From positions 1-64,000 of the forward strand of contig NZ_JAKXMK010000003.1 in assembly GCF_022524485.1 (NCBI RefSeq): a stretch of DNA of 64,000 bases. The letters are read 5' to 3'. Under the pieces are notes generated by a model. The model was not told where the DNA came from and ran no database searches. It saw only the letters and a program-made list of their open reading frames with translations. Made by a program: the position numbers and the translations under genes. The DNA comes from Pseudonocardia alaniniphila. Lineage in GTDB: Bacteria > Actinomycetota > Actinomycetes > Mycobacteriales > Pseudonocardiaceae. Shown here one piece after another: positions 54,177 through 61,627 of the stretch (its first letter is position 1; every line of letters starts with the position of its first letter).

Positions 54177-55547
54177 GTGTCAACCACCGCTACACCGCCC
54201 AAGAAGGACCGGACCCACTACCTCTACATCGCCGTGATCGCCGCGGTGGTACTGGGCGTCGTCATCGGTCTCGTCTCGCCCGCACTGGGCAAGGACCTCA
54301 AGCCCCTCGGCACTGCGTTCGTCAACCTGATCAAGATGATGATCTCCCCGGTCATCTTCTGCACGATCGTCCTCGGCATCGGATCGATCCGGAAGGCCGC
54401 CACGGTCGGCCGCGTCGGCGGCCTGGCTCTCGCCTACTTCATCGGCATGTCCACGTTCGCGCTGGCGATCGGGCTCGTCGTCGGCAACGTCCTCCAGCCC
54501 GGCACCGGGCTGCAGCTCGCCGAGGCCGCGCACTACAACGCGCCCGAGGCCGAGTCGCTGTCGGACTTCCTCGTCGGGATCATCCCGAACACGCTCTTCT
54601 CCCCGCTGGTCGGCGACAGCGTGCTCTCGACGCTCTTCGTCGCGCTGCTGGTCGGCTTCGGTGTGCAGGCCCTCGGGCGCTCGGGCGAGCCGATCCTGCG
54701 CGGCGTGAAGCACATCGAGCGGCTCGTCTTCCGGGTGCTCGCGATGGTCATGTGGGCGGCCCCGATCGGCGCGTTCGGCGCGATCGCTGCGGTGGTCGGC
54801 GAGACCGGCTGGTCCGCGGTGATCGCACTGTTCCAGATGATGGCCGCCTTCTACCTGACCTGCGCGATCTTCGTGTTCGTGGTGCTCGGGCTCGTGCTGC
54901 GGCTCGGCGCCGGGATCAACATCTTCTCGCTGCTGCGCTACCTGAGCAGGGAGTTCCTGCTCATCGTCTCCACCTCGTCGTCCGAGTCGGCGCTGCCGCG
55001 GCTGATCGCCAAGATGGAGCACGTCGGCATCTCCCGTCCCGTCGTCGGAATCACGGTCCCGACCGGCTACTCGTTCAACCTCGACGGCACCGCGATCTAC
55101 CTGACGATGGCGTCGATCTTCATCGCCGACGCGCTCGGCAGGCCCATGTCGATCGGTGAGCAGATCGCCCTCCTGCTCTTCATGATCATCGCCTCCAAGG
55201 GCGCTGCCGGCGTTTCCGGCGCCGGGCTCGCCACGCTCGCGGGCGGGCTGGCCTCGCACCGTCCGGACCTCGTCGACGGCGTCGGCCTCATCGTCGGGAT
55301 CGACCGGTTCATGTCGGAGGCCCGCGCGGTCACGAACTTCGCAGGCAACGCCGTCGCCACCGTCCTGATCGGCAACTGGGTCGGCGAGTTCGACCGCGAG
55401 CGCGCCGACCGCGTCCTGAGCGGTGCCGAGCCGTTCGACGAGGCCACGATGCTCGACGACGACCACGGCTCGGCCGAGCCCGCCGCCCGGGACGCGGAGA
55501 CCGCCGCGCCGACGCCGCAGAAGCGAGCCGAGGACGCCACGGTCTGA
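54177..55547 (+). CDS. dctA: DctA-type C4-dicarboxylate:cation symporter
   Basis: 456 residues from GTG with GGAGG upstream. Dicarboxylate/amino acid:cation symporter family: serine-rich loop STSSSESALPRLI, PTGYSFNLDGTAIYLTMAS (NLDG substrate/Na site), and eight membrane helices plus two re-entrant hairpins. It imports succinate, fumarate or malate with protons or Na+. The C-terminal 35 residues are acidic. The CitAB-like pair, divergently transcribed just upstream, most probably regulates it, as DcuSR/DctBD do in other bacteria. Confidence 0.93.
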   Translation: MSTTATPPKKDRTHYLYIAVIAAVVLGVVIGLVSPALGKDLKPLGTAFVNLIKMMISPVIFCTIVLGIGSIRKAATVGRVGGLALAYFIGMSTFALAIGLVVGNVLQPGTGLQLAEAAHYNAPEAESLSDFLVGIIPNTLFSPLVGDSVLSTLFVALLVGFGVQALGRSGEPILRGVKHIERLVFRVLAMVMWAAPIGAFGAIAAVVGETGWSAVIALFQMMAAFYLTCAIFVFVVLGLVLRLGAGINIFSLLRYLSREFLLIVSTSSSESALPRLIAKMEHVGISRPVVGITVPTGYSFNLDGTAIYLTMASIFIADALGRPMSIGEQIALLLFMIIASKGAAGVSGAGLATLAGGLASHRPDLVDGVGLIVGIDRFMSEARAVTNFAGNAVATVLIGNWVGEFDRERADRVLSGAEPFDEATMLDDDHGSAEPAARDAETAAPTPQKRAEDATV

Positions 55548-55838
55548 CCCGAACGGACGTATCTCCCGGGCCGGGACGTACCCGCAGGCGTTTCGCCGAG
55601 GTCAGGGCGGGTACTCCCGGCGGCCTCCACCGTCGACGCGGACGGCGAGGTGTGGGTCGCGCGCCACGTGGCTCCACCCCCTCTCGTACCTGGGCCGGTA
55701 CGCCCGTTCGAGTGACACACGAGGGCCCGCCGCGAGGGGTGGTTGTGCGTGGCGTTGCACGGTTCTGTCAGGCTGAGCAGTGAAGATGACCTGCGGACAT
55801 CCGATTCGCGGTGTCCGCACGGAGAGGAGAACCACGAC

Positions 55839-56150
55839 ATGGCACTGCCCACGCTTACGCCAGAGCAGCGCGCTGAGGCCCTGAAGAAGGCCGCCGCTGC
55901 CCGCACTGCCCGCAAGGAGCTGCGCGACGCGATCGCCCGCGGGGAGCAGACCATCCCGGCGGTGCTCGACCGCGCGAAGTCCGACACGGTCGTCGGGAAG
56001 ACGAAGGTGGCCGACCTGCTCAAGAGCCTCCCGGGCTACGGGCCGGCCAAGGTCTCCGCGCTGCTCGAGCAGACCGGCATCGACGCCTCCCGCCGCGCCG
56101 CCGGGCTCGGCGAGCGCCAGCGCCAGGCGCTGCTCGACGCCCTGAAGTAG
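55839..56150 (+). CDS. mihF: Actinobacterial integration host factor (mIHF)
   Basis: 103 residues, ATG behind GGAGAGGAG. LPTLTPEQRAEALKKAAAARTARKELRDAIARGE, the lysine/arginine-rich helix, and VADLLKSLPGYGPAKVSALLEQTGID (helix-two-turn-helix) match mIHF, an essential nucleoid protein that also supports phage and plasmid integration. In actinomycetes it normally sits just upstream of gmk (guanylate kinase). Here gmk and pyrF are absent and the gene lies between dctA and a hydrolase, so this is probably a second copy. Confidence 0.9.
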   Translation: MALPTLTPEQRAEALKKAAAARTARKELRDAIARGEQTIPAVLDRAKSDTVVGKTKVADLLKSLPGYGPAKVSALLEQTGIDASRRAAGLGERQRQALLDALK

Positions 56151-56299
56151 ACCCGCACCACCACCTGCGTCAGGTGCCGTGAGAGCGGCCCCGACGCTTC
56201 GGCCCGTGACTGGTACCCGGCGTTCGCGCCGGGACCGGCCACGGCGGGCGAGCTCGTCTGCGCTCCGGATCGACACGCACCACTGCCGACCGGCAGGCT

Positions 56300-57172
56300 G
56301 TGCGCGTGGAACGCTACGTCGATGTCGCCCCGGGGGTCCGGCTCTGGGCGGAGGACATCCCTTCGACAGGCCCGCAACCCGCTGAGCCGCTGCTGCTCGT
56401 GATGGGAGCCGGTTCGTCCGGCGTGGCCTGGCCAGACGCCCTGATCGAACTGCTCGCCGAACACCACCGGGTCATTCGCTACGACCATCGCGACACCGGC
56501 CGCTCCTCCGCCATGTTCGAGGAGGAGCCCTACGGCATCACCGATCTCGCGAGTGACGCCGTCGCCGTCCTCGACGCCTTCGAGGTTCCACGTGCCCACG
56601 TCGTGGGCATGTCGATGGGTGGCCTGCTCGTGCAGCTGATGCTGCTCGACCACCCCGAGCGGCTCGCCTCCGCCACCCTGTTCTGCACCGGCGCCCTGGC
56701 GATGCAGGGCGCGCCGGAGCTCCCCGAGCCCGATACCGCCCTGCTGCGGCTGTGGGGAGAGCTCGACGACCCCCGCGACGCCGAGGGCGAGCTTCGCTGG
56801 CGTGTGGAGCACTGGCGGCTGCTCAACGGCTCCGGTACCCCGTTCGACCCTGCCGAGTTCCGTGCGCTCGAGGAGCGCGTCGTCGAGCACGCCGGCCGGA
56901 CCGAGGCCGTTGTCGCCCACGCCCGCATGGACACCAGCGGGCTGGACCGCGGGGCCGAGCTCGCCACCGTCACGGTGCCGACGCTTGTCATCGAGGCACC
57001 GGAGGACCCCGCGTACCCGCCGCCGCACTCCGGTCACCTCGCCCGGACCCTCGGCCAGGCCCGGCTGGTCCGGATTCCGGGAATGGGCCATGCCATCAAC
57101 CACACGGTCGTCTCGCCACTCGCCGCGGCGATCCTCACCCAGACCACCCAGACCGCCACTCCGGCAGCCTGA
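56300..57172 (+). CDS. Alpha/beta-hydrolase
   Basis: 290 residues. Complete alpha/beta-hydrolase: nucleophile elbow GMSMGG (Ser105), general acid Asp236 (in EAPEDPAYP) and His263 (GMGHAI), with oxyanion region LLVMGAGSSG and RYDHRDTGRS. The sequence resembles esterase/haloalkane dehalogenase-like relatives annotated as non-specific hydrolases. Three cap helices (about 130-210) lie in the usual place. Reaction unknown. It follows the mIHF gene and precedes a small acidic protein. Confidence 0.88.
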   Translation: MRVERYVDVAPGVRLWAEDIPSTGPQPAEPLLLVMGAGSSGVAWPDALIELLAEHHRVIRYDHRDTGRSSAMFEEEPYGITDLASDAVAVLDAFEVPRAHVVGMSMGGLLVQLMLLDHPERLASATLFCTGALAMQGAPELPEPDTALLRLWGELDDPRDAEGELRWRVEHWRLLNGSGTPFDPAEFRALEERVVEHAGRTEAVVAHARMDTSGLDRGAELATVTVPTLVIEAPEDPAYPPPHSGHLARTLGQARLVRIPGMGHAINHTVVSPLAAAILTQTTQTATPAA

Positions 57173-57217
57173 CCGGCCGCCCCGCCCCGACGACCGAGAC
57201 GACGAGAGGTACGGAGC

Positions 57218-57388
57218 ATGGGAATCGAGGATCCGGACGCCGACGTGGCCGAGCAGCACCAGCCCGTCGATGACGACGACAGAGCCGACATCGTCGAGGA
57301 CCCCGACAGCCTGCCGCTGGAGGCCGACCCGGCCGACGTCGCCGAGCAGCGCGAGATCGTGCCCGAGTACGACGACGACGCGAGGTAA
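57218..57388 (+). CDS. Small acidic protein with an internal duplication
   Basis: 56 residues, ATG 57218, preceded by ACGGAG. Very acidic: 15 Asp and 8 Glu. The block D-A-D-V-A-E-Q near residue 9 recurs as P-A-D-V-A-E-Q near residue 38, each followed by a proline and an Asp run (DDDD or EYDDD), so it is an internally duplicated peptide. I do not know its family. It follows the hydrolase by 45 bases and may be co-transcribed with it. It is short but has consistent codon use. Confidence 0.6.
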   Translation: MGIEDPDADVAEQHQPVDDDDRADIVEDPDSLPLEADPADVAEQREIVPEYDDDAR

Positions 57389-58110
57389 CGCCCGGGCGAC
57401 AGGTTCCGATGTATGACGCCGAGCCGGTCACCGGGCGTCCCTGGTGTCACAGGAGACCCGACTGCCGCCCGCTCGATCCCATACGGTGGACAGCCACTGT
57501 CATCCGACCGGGTGGTTTATCGAAGGTTCCCATCGGCGTGGATGGCCGGACACGCCGGTCGACCCCTCGGCTCGGGCCCGCTCGGCGATGCGGAACGACA
57601 GGTACCGCCACCCGGTTCGGGCGTCCTCTCCTTCGTTTCTCACACCCGCGCGACGGCGAACCGATCGACGGCGAGGAGCGCCTCCGATCCACACCGTAGC
57701 CGTGTGATCACCCAGTGCTTCCGCGACGAGAGTTGCTGATGTTGCTCCCGATCATCGCCACCGACCCGGACGGCACGCCCGTACGGGAGCAACGGGCCTC
57801 TCACCTGCACCTCCGGCAGAAGCCGGGCACGTCGAGCAACTCCGGCGACGAGCGCTCGCGAAGCGATGGCGCTCCGGCGCGTCGGACCGCCCCCCGATCG
57901 GTTCGCAACGTCCGTCCGTAGCGCACCACAGCGCCGTGGAACGCGAGCGCGATTTCGCGTCAGAACGACACTCCTGCGCGCGGCCCCGCCCGGCCCCCCA
58001 ACAGCCCGTCGTCGCCCACCGAATGGGTTACACGACACGCAGTGACCTAGGAGCGGGGCGGTTCGGGCCATATGGCATCGTTCCCGCCGCGTGACGCGGG
58101 GAGGAGAACG
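57389..58110. other. 0.7 kb region, no gene supported
   Basis: Frames on both strands are present but none is protein-like. The right end contains the ParA ribosome site (GGGGAGGAG, 58098-58106) and probably its promoter. It separates the hydrolase operon from the ParA operon. I saw no tRNA, palindromic centromere-like (parS) repeats or IS remnant. Confidence 0.5.
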
Positions 58111-59001
58111 GTGAAGGTCATCTCGATCATCAACCACAAAGGCGGAGTGGGTAAAACCACCCTCACCGCCAACCTCGGCGCCGGGCTCGCAGCCCGGGGT
58201 CAGAAGGTGCTGCTCGTCGATCTGGACGCACAGGCCAGCCTGACGGTCTCGTTCTTCACCCAGAGCGAGTGGACGGCCGACCTGCTGCCGAGCAGGACCA
58301 TCAAGCACTGGTTCGACGGCATCGGCACGACGGAGGCGATGGCAGATCCATCGTCCCTCGTCTCGTCGCCGCCGCGTGTCCACGACAAGCTCGCTCGCAG
58401 CAGCGGGACGCTCAGCCTGATCGCCGCGCACCGCGACCTCTCCGACGTCGAGACCGAGCTGGCCGCGGAGCTCCTGGGCGAGCCCAAGCGCTTCGCGGAA
58501 CTGCACGGGCGGCTGCGCGACGGCCTCGTCCACCCGGCCTTCGCCGACTACGACGTCGTACTGATCGACTGCGCGCCGAACTTCGGCCTCATCGCGAAGA
58601 ACGCCGTGGCGGCGAGCGACCTGCTGTTGATCCCCACCAAGCCGGACTACCTGTCGACCAACGGCATCGACTCGCTCGGACTGAAGATCCGGTCCTTCAT
58701 CGAGGAGTACAACGACTACTCCCCGGTGCCTGTCGAGCGCCCCGCAGCCGCGGTCGTCTTCACCATGGTCCAGAACCACGACGGAGCGCCCATCGAGGCC
58801 CAGCGCAGCGTCATCAGCCGCATCGTTGCTCGCGAGGTCCCGACCTTCGCCACGACCATGCGGGACAGCAAGTCGGTCTACGGGCCCGCGCCCGAGCACG
58901 GGGTGCCGGTGATCCTCGGCGGCACCGGCCGCGCCCAGACGCGCGAGCTGCGCGACATGGTTTCCGAGCTCTCAGGCCGCCTCGAAGGGATCGCTGCATG
59001 A
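58111..59001 (+). CDS. ParA-family ATPase
   Basis: 296 residues from GTG, with GGGGAGGAG close by. Deviant Walker A KGGVGKTT (10-17), Walker A' LLVDLDAQ, Walker B VVLIDCAPNFG, so it is an active MinD/ParA-type ATPase. It lacks the N-terminal helix-turn-helix of plasmid ParA proteins. The main chromosomal ParA has a ParB and parS partner nearby; here the following gene is an unrecognised 143-residue protein. It may position a cellular cargo, or belong to an integrated element. Its TGA overlaps the next start. Confidence 0.9.
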   Translation: MKVISIINHKGGVGKTTLTANLGAGLAARGQKVLLVDLDAQASLTVSFFTQSEWTADLLPSRTIKHWFDGIGTTEAMADPSSLVSSPPRVHDKLARSSGTLSLIAAHRDLSDVETELAAELLGEPKRFAELHGRLRDGLVHPAFADYDVVLIDCAPNFGLIAKNAVAASDLLLIPTKPDYLSTNGIDSLGLKIRSFIEEYNDYSPVPVERPAAAVVFTMVQNHDGAPIEAQRSVISRIVAREVPTFATTMRDSKSVYGPAPEHGVPVILGGTGRAQTRELRDMVSELSGRLEGIAA

Positions 59002-59429
59002 CAGGCACGACCACCACCCCCCCACTCACCGCGGCCCTTCAGCAGGCCACTGAGATGGTCAGGACGCTCAGCCCGCAGCAGCTCGACGACCTCGCCGCCG
59101 GACGCGGTGAGCTCGTCTTCCGTCGCGCCCCGCACGCCGCCAGCACCCGTTCCGGCACCCCCACCCGCAGGCCCCGCCCCGAGGTGGACGTCAGCGCGGA
59201 CGTGGCGGAGATCAACCGCCTCGGCACGCCCGGCGAGGTGGACGACTACCTGCACCAGCACGACGCCCGGTTCACCGTGCCCGTCCTGAGGCAGATCGCC
59301 AGGGCGCTCGGCCCGACGGTCCTGACCACGGGACGCACCAAGGCCGAGATCCGGCGCGACATCGTCGCGGGTACCGCAGGCTTCCGCACGCGGTCGGCCG
59401 CGATGTCCGGCGGAGCCTGGGCCAAGTAG
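58998..59429 (+). CDS. Hypothetical protein coupled to ParA
   Basis: 143 residues; its ATG overlaps the ParA stop as ATGA. The N-terminal half has an amphipathic helix (LQQATEMVRTLSPQQLDDLAAGRGELVFR) and a Thr/Arg/Pro linker; the C-terminal half is a conserved-looking helical domain (VDDYLHQHDARFTVPVLRQIARALGPTVLTTGRTKAEIRRDIVAGTAGFRTRSAAM). I do not recognise the family. Because it is translationally linked to ParA, it is a candidate partner or cargo adaptor, standing in the usual ParB position. Confidence 0.7.
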   Translation: MTGTTTTPPLTAALQQATEMVRTLSPQQLDDLAAGRGELVFRRAPHAASTRSGTPTRRPRPEVDVSADVAEINRLGTPGEVDDYLHQHDARFTVPVLRQIARALGPTVLTTGRTKAEIRRDIVAGTAGFRTRSAAMSGGAWAK

Positions 59430-59444
59430 AACAGCGCGAGAAAA

Positions 59445-59496
59445 CTGCGAGCCGCACCTCAGCGCCCTCGGCGGGGCGTTGACGTGCGGCTCGCAG
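59445..59496. terminator. Bidirectional hairpin terminator
   Basis: Perfect 13-base inverted arms CTGCGAGCCGCAC (59445-59457) and GTGCGGCTCGCAG (59484-59496), with an additional inner CGCCC/GGGGCG pairing in the loop. It lies between the ParA operon and the convergent DUF1684 gene and can act on both strands; there is an AAAA run before the left arm for minus-strand transcripts. Confidence 0.75.
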
Positions 59497-59518
59497 TGGT
59501 CACAGGGCCGATACGCGG

Positions 59519-60337
59519 CTACGCGCGATCTGGCCGCAGCGGGCTGCGCTCCCCCGCCTCCACGGCCACCGGCAGCACATTGCCTGCGGGTGGCAGCGGG
59601 CAGGTGGCGAAGTCCGTGAACGCGCACGGCAGGTTGACCACCCGGTTCAGATCCAGGGTCAGCGTGCCGTCGGCTGCCGGGTTGTCCGTGCGCACGACCC
59701 GGCCGCCCGGGTAGGTGGAGTCGCCCGAGGTGGCATCGCGGAAGTGCAGCGACAGGCCACCGGCCTTCCCCGCCATCGCGACGAGCACGTGCTCCTGCCC
59801 GTAGAGCTCGAAGCGCACCTCACCCACGGCCGCCAGGTAGTGATGGAGCCCCTCCACCACGGCGTCCACGGTGACCGGGCGCGGATCGGCGTAGGGCTCG
59901 AACCGTGCGTCCAGCACCCAGCACTCGTCCACGGGGAACGTCGGCACGCCCGTGAAGGCCGTGCGCGTGATCGCCTCGGGGTCACGCACGCGGATCGCGT
60001 GGGAGTCGGTGCGGCGGACGACCTCGATGACGGCGTCGCCCCTCTCGACGAGGGAGCCGGGCAGGCCGTCCACGGGGTGCAGGGTGACGGTGCCGTCGAT
60101 CCGGCGGGGCTCCCGTACCGAGCGGACCACGAGCCCGTCGGCGGCGGCGGCCGTGACCACCACGCCATCCGGAGTGGCGCTCCACAGGCCCGGGATCCCG
60201 TCGAAGCCTGCGGGCTCCGGCGTGAGCCAGTGCAGGGCGGTGAGGCTCAGCCAACCGTGCGGAGCGCGCAGCTCCTCCTCGCGCTCGCGGTGCCAGCTGC
60301 TCCAGCCGCGCACCAGGTCCGGCAACGTGCTCGTCAT
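59519..60337 (-). CDS. DUF1684 domain protein
   Basis: 272 residues. LRAPHGWLSLTALHWL near the start, then a beta-rich body ending in the hallmarks of the DUF1684 family: LHFRDATSGDSTYPGGRV, LDLNRVVNLPCAFTDFATCPLPPAGN (the conserved F.....CP.PP.N block). The family is widespread in bacteria and its function is not established. It sits at the end of the ABC/monooxygenase operon, 49 bases after the monooxygenase stop on the same strand. Confidence 0.87.
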   Translation of the reverse strand: MTSTLPDLVRGWSSWHREREEELRAPHGWLSLTALHWLTPEPAGFDGIPGLWSATPDGVVVTAAAADGLVVRSVREPRRIDGTVTLHPVDGLPGSLVERGDAVIEVVRRTDSHAIRVRDPEAITRTAFTGVPTFPVDECWVLDARFEPYADPRPVTVDAVVEGLHHYLAAVGEVRFELYGQEHVLVAMAGKAGGLSLHFRDATSGDSTYPGGRVVRTDNPAADGTLTLDLNRVVNLPCAFTDFATCPLPPAGNVLPVAVEAGERSPLRPDRA

Positions 60338-60386
60338 ACCGGTTCCAACGCCCGTCGATCTCGGTTCATGCCAGGATCATGCCTCC

Positions 60387-61538
60387 TCATCCAGTGGCCC
60401 AGGCCTTCGCGAGCAGCTCGTAGCTGCGCACCCGGTCGGTGTGCTCGGTGGTGATCGTGGTGACGATCAGCTCGTCGGCCCCGGTCACCCGCGCCAGCGT
60501 CCACAGCTTCTCCACCACCGTGGACGGCGAGCCGACGATCTGTGTGGACACCCGGTCGGCCACCGCGGCCCGTTCCTCGTCCGTCCACACACGCGCTCTC
60601 GCCTGCTCCGGCGTCACGTACGGCTCGGCGCCCATGCCCCTCCGGATGCCGAGAACCCACTGCCCGTAGGGCGCCGCGAGCTCCTCGGCGGTGGCGTCGT
60701 CATCTGCCACCACGACGTCGGCCGAGACGGCGACGTAGGGCCGTTCCAGGCGGCGCGGACCCGTCCCGGGCCGGAACGCCGCGCGGTACGCCTCGACCGT
60801 GTCCAGCACGGTCGACGGCACGACGTGGTACGCGGCAGCGAGCGGCAGGCCGGCCGCACCCGCCGTCGTCGCGCTGTCGCCACTGCCGGCCGCGAGCACC
60901 CAGACCTCGAGATCCGCTCCCTCGGCCACGGCCACGTGCAGCGGGAGGCCGTCGGCGGCGATCGCCGTGCCGTCCAGGTAGGACAGGATGTCGGTCACCT
61001 GCTGCGCGTAGTCGGCCGATGCGGTGTCGAAGCTGATGCCGAGCAGGGGTGCGAGCACGGTCACCCGCGCCGGGAGCCCGCCGCCGGGGGCCGGGGCCGG
61101 GATCAGGAGGCCGTCGACGACACGGTCCTGCGGCGGGTTGCCTCCCGAAGCGGGAGAAGCCGCCTGCGCAGCGGGCGGCCGGCGCCGGGACGGCCCGGTG
61201 CGCCCGAGGCCCAGGTCGATCCGTCCGGGGTGCAGGGCGGCGATCTCCCCCATCTGCTCGGCGGCCACCATCGGCAGTGCGGGAGGCATCAGCACCGCGC
61301 CGGAACCGACCCGGATCCGCTCGGTCGCCCCGGCGATCATCGCGACCAGCACCGGCGCCGACGACGACGCGACTCCGGTGACCCCGTGATGCTCGGCCAC
61401 CCAGAACCGGTTGTAGCCCGCTCGATCTGCGGCCCTGGCGAGGTCGATCGAGTTGCGGATCGCGTCGGCCGCGGTGCCGCCCGCGGGCACCGGCGCGAGG
61501 TCCAGGATCGACAGGGGAAGCTCCGGGTGACTCGTCAT
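60387..61538 (-). CDS. Luciferase-like flavin monooxygenase (LLM class, MsnO8-like)
   Basis: 383 residues from ATG 61538, with GGGAGGAG upstream. LPLSILDLAPVPAGGTAADAIRNSIDLARAADRAGYNRFWVAEHH and RIRVGSGAVLMPPALPMVAAEQ are typical of the smaller alkane/thiol-type LLM enzymes annotated MsnO8. It uses reduced FMN or F420 and O2; the substrate is unknown. It follows the dual ATPase of a peptide-type transporter and is reached through a 30-codon mini-ORF, so the transported compound is a likely substrate. Sulfur-containing peptides or glutathione derivatives are possible by analogy to similar operons. Confidence 0.87.
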   Translation of the reverse strand: MTSHPELPLSILDLAPVPAGGTAADAIRNSIDLARAADRAGYNRFWVAEHHGVTGVASSSAPVLVAMIAGATERIRVGSGAVLMPPALPMVAAEQMGEIAALHPGRIDLGLGRTGPSRRRPPAAQAASPASGGNPPQDRVVDGLLIPAPAPGGGLPARVTVLAPLLGISFDTASADYAQQVTDILSYLDGTAIAADGLPLHVAVAEGADLEVWVLAAGSGDSATTAGAAGLPLAAAYHVVPSTVLDTVEAYRAAFRPGTGPRRLERPYVAVSADVVVADDDATAEELAAPYGQWVLGIRRGMGAEPYVTPEQARARVWTDEERAAVADRVSTQIVGSPSTVVEKLWTLARVTGADELIVTTITTEHTDRVRSYELLAKAWATG

Positions 61539-61627
61539 CCCAGCGTCTCCTCCCGGGAGGTCGTGCGGCCGGGATGGATCGCGGTGCGCTCCACGGCTCG
61601 CGTCGGAACGGTCGTCACAGTCGTCAT
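61535..61627 (-). CDS. 30-codon mini-ORF coupling the ABC ATPase to the monooxygenase
   Basis: Its ATG (61627) overlaps the ATPase stop as ATGA, and its TGA overlaps the monooxygenase ATG in the same way. It reads MTTVTTVPTRAVERTAIHPG and then ten more residues and includes the monooxygenase ribosome site near the end. The peptide resembles no known leader and has no Cys. It is a second instance of the stop/start chain seen at 23318-23359; the parallel suggests that coupling between transporter and enzyme genes is deliberate. Confidence 0.5.
   Translation of the reverse strand: MTTVTTVPTRAVERTAIHPGRTTSREETLG

Noticed and set aside
58023..59496. Chromosome-partition locus or replication origin near ParA
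   Set aside because: No ParB, DnaA or GidB, no parS palindromes and no DnaA-box cluster were seen.
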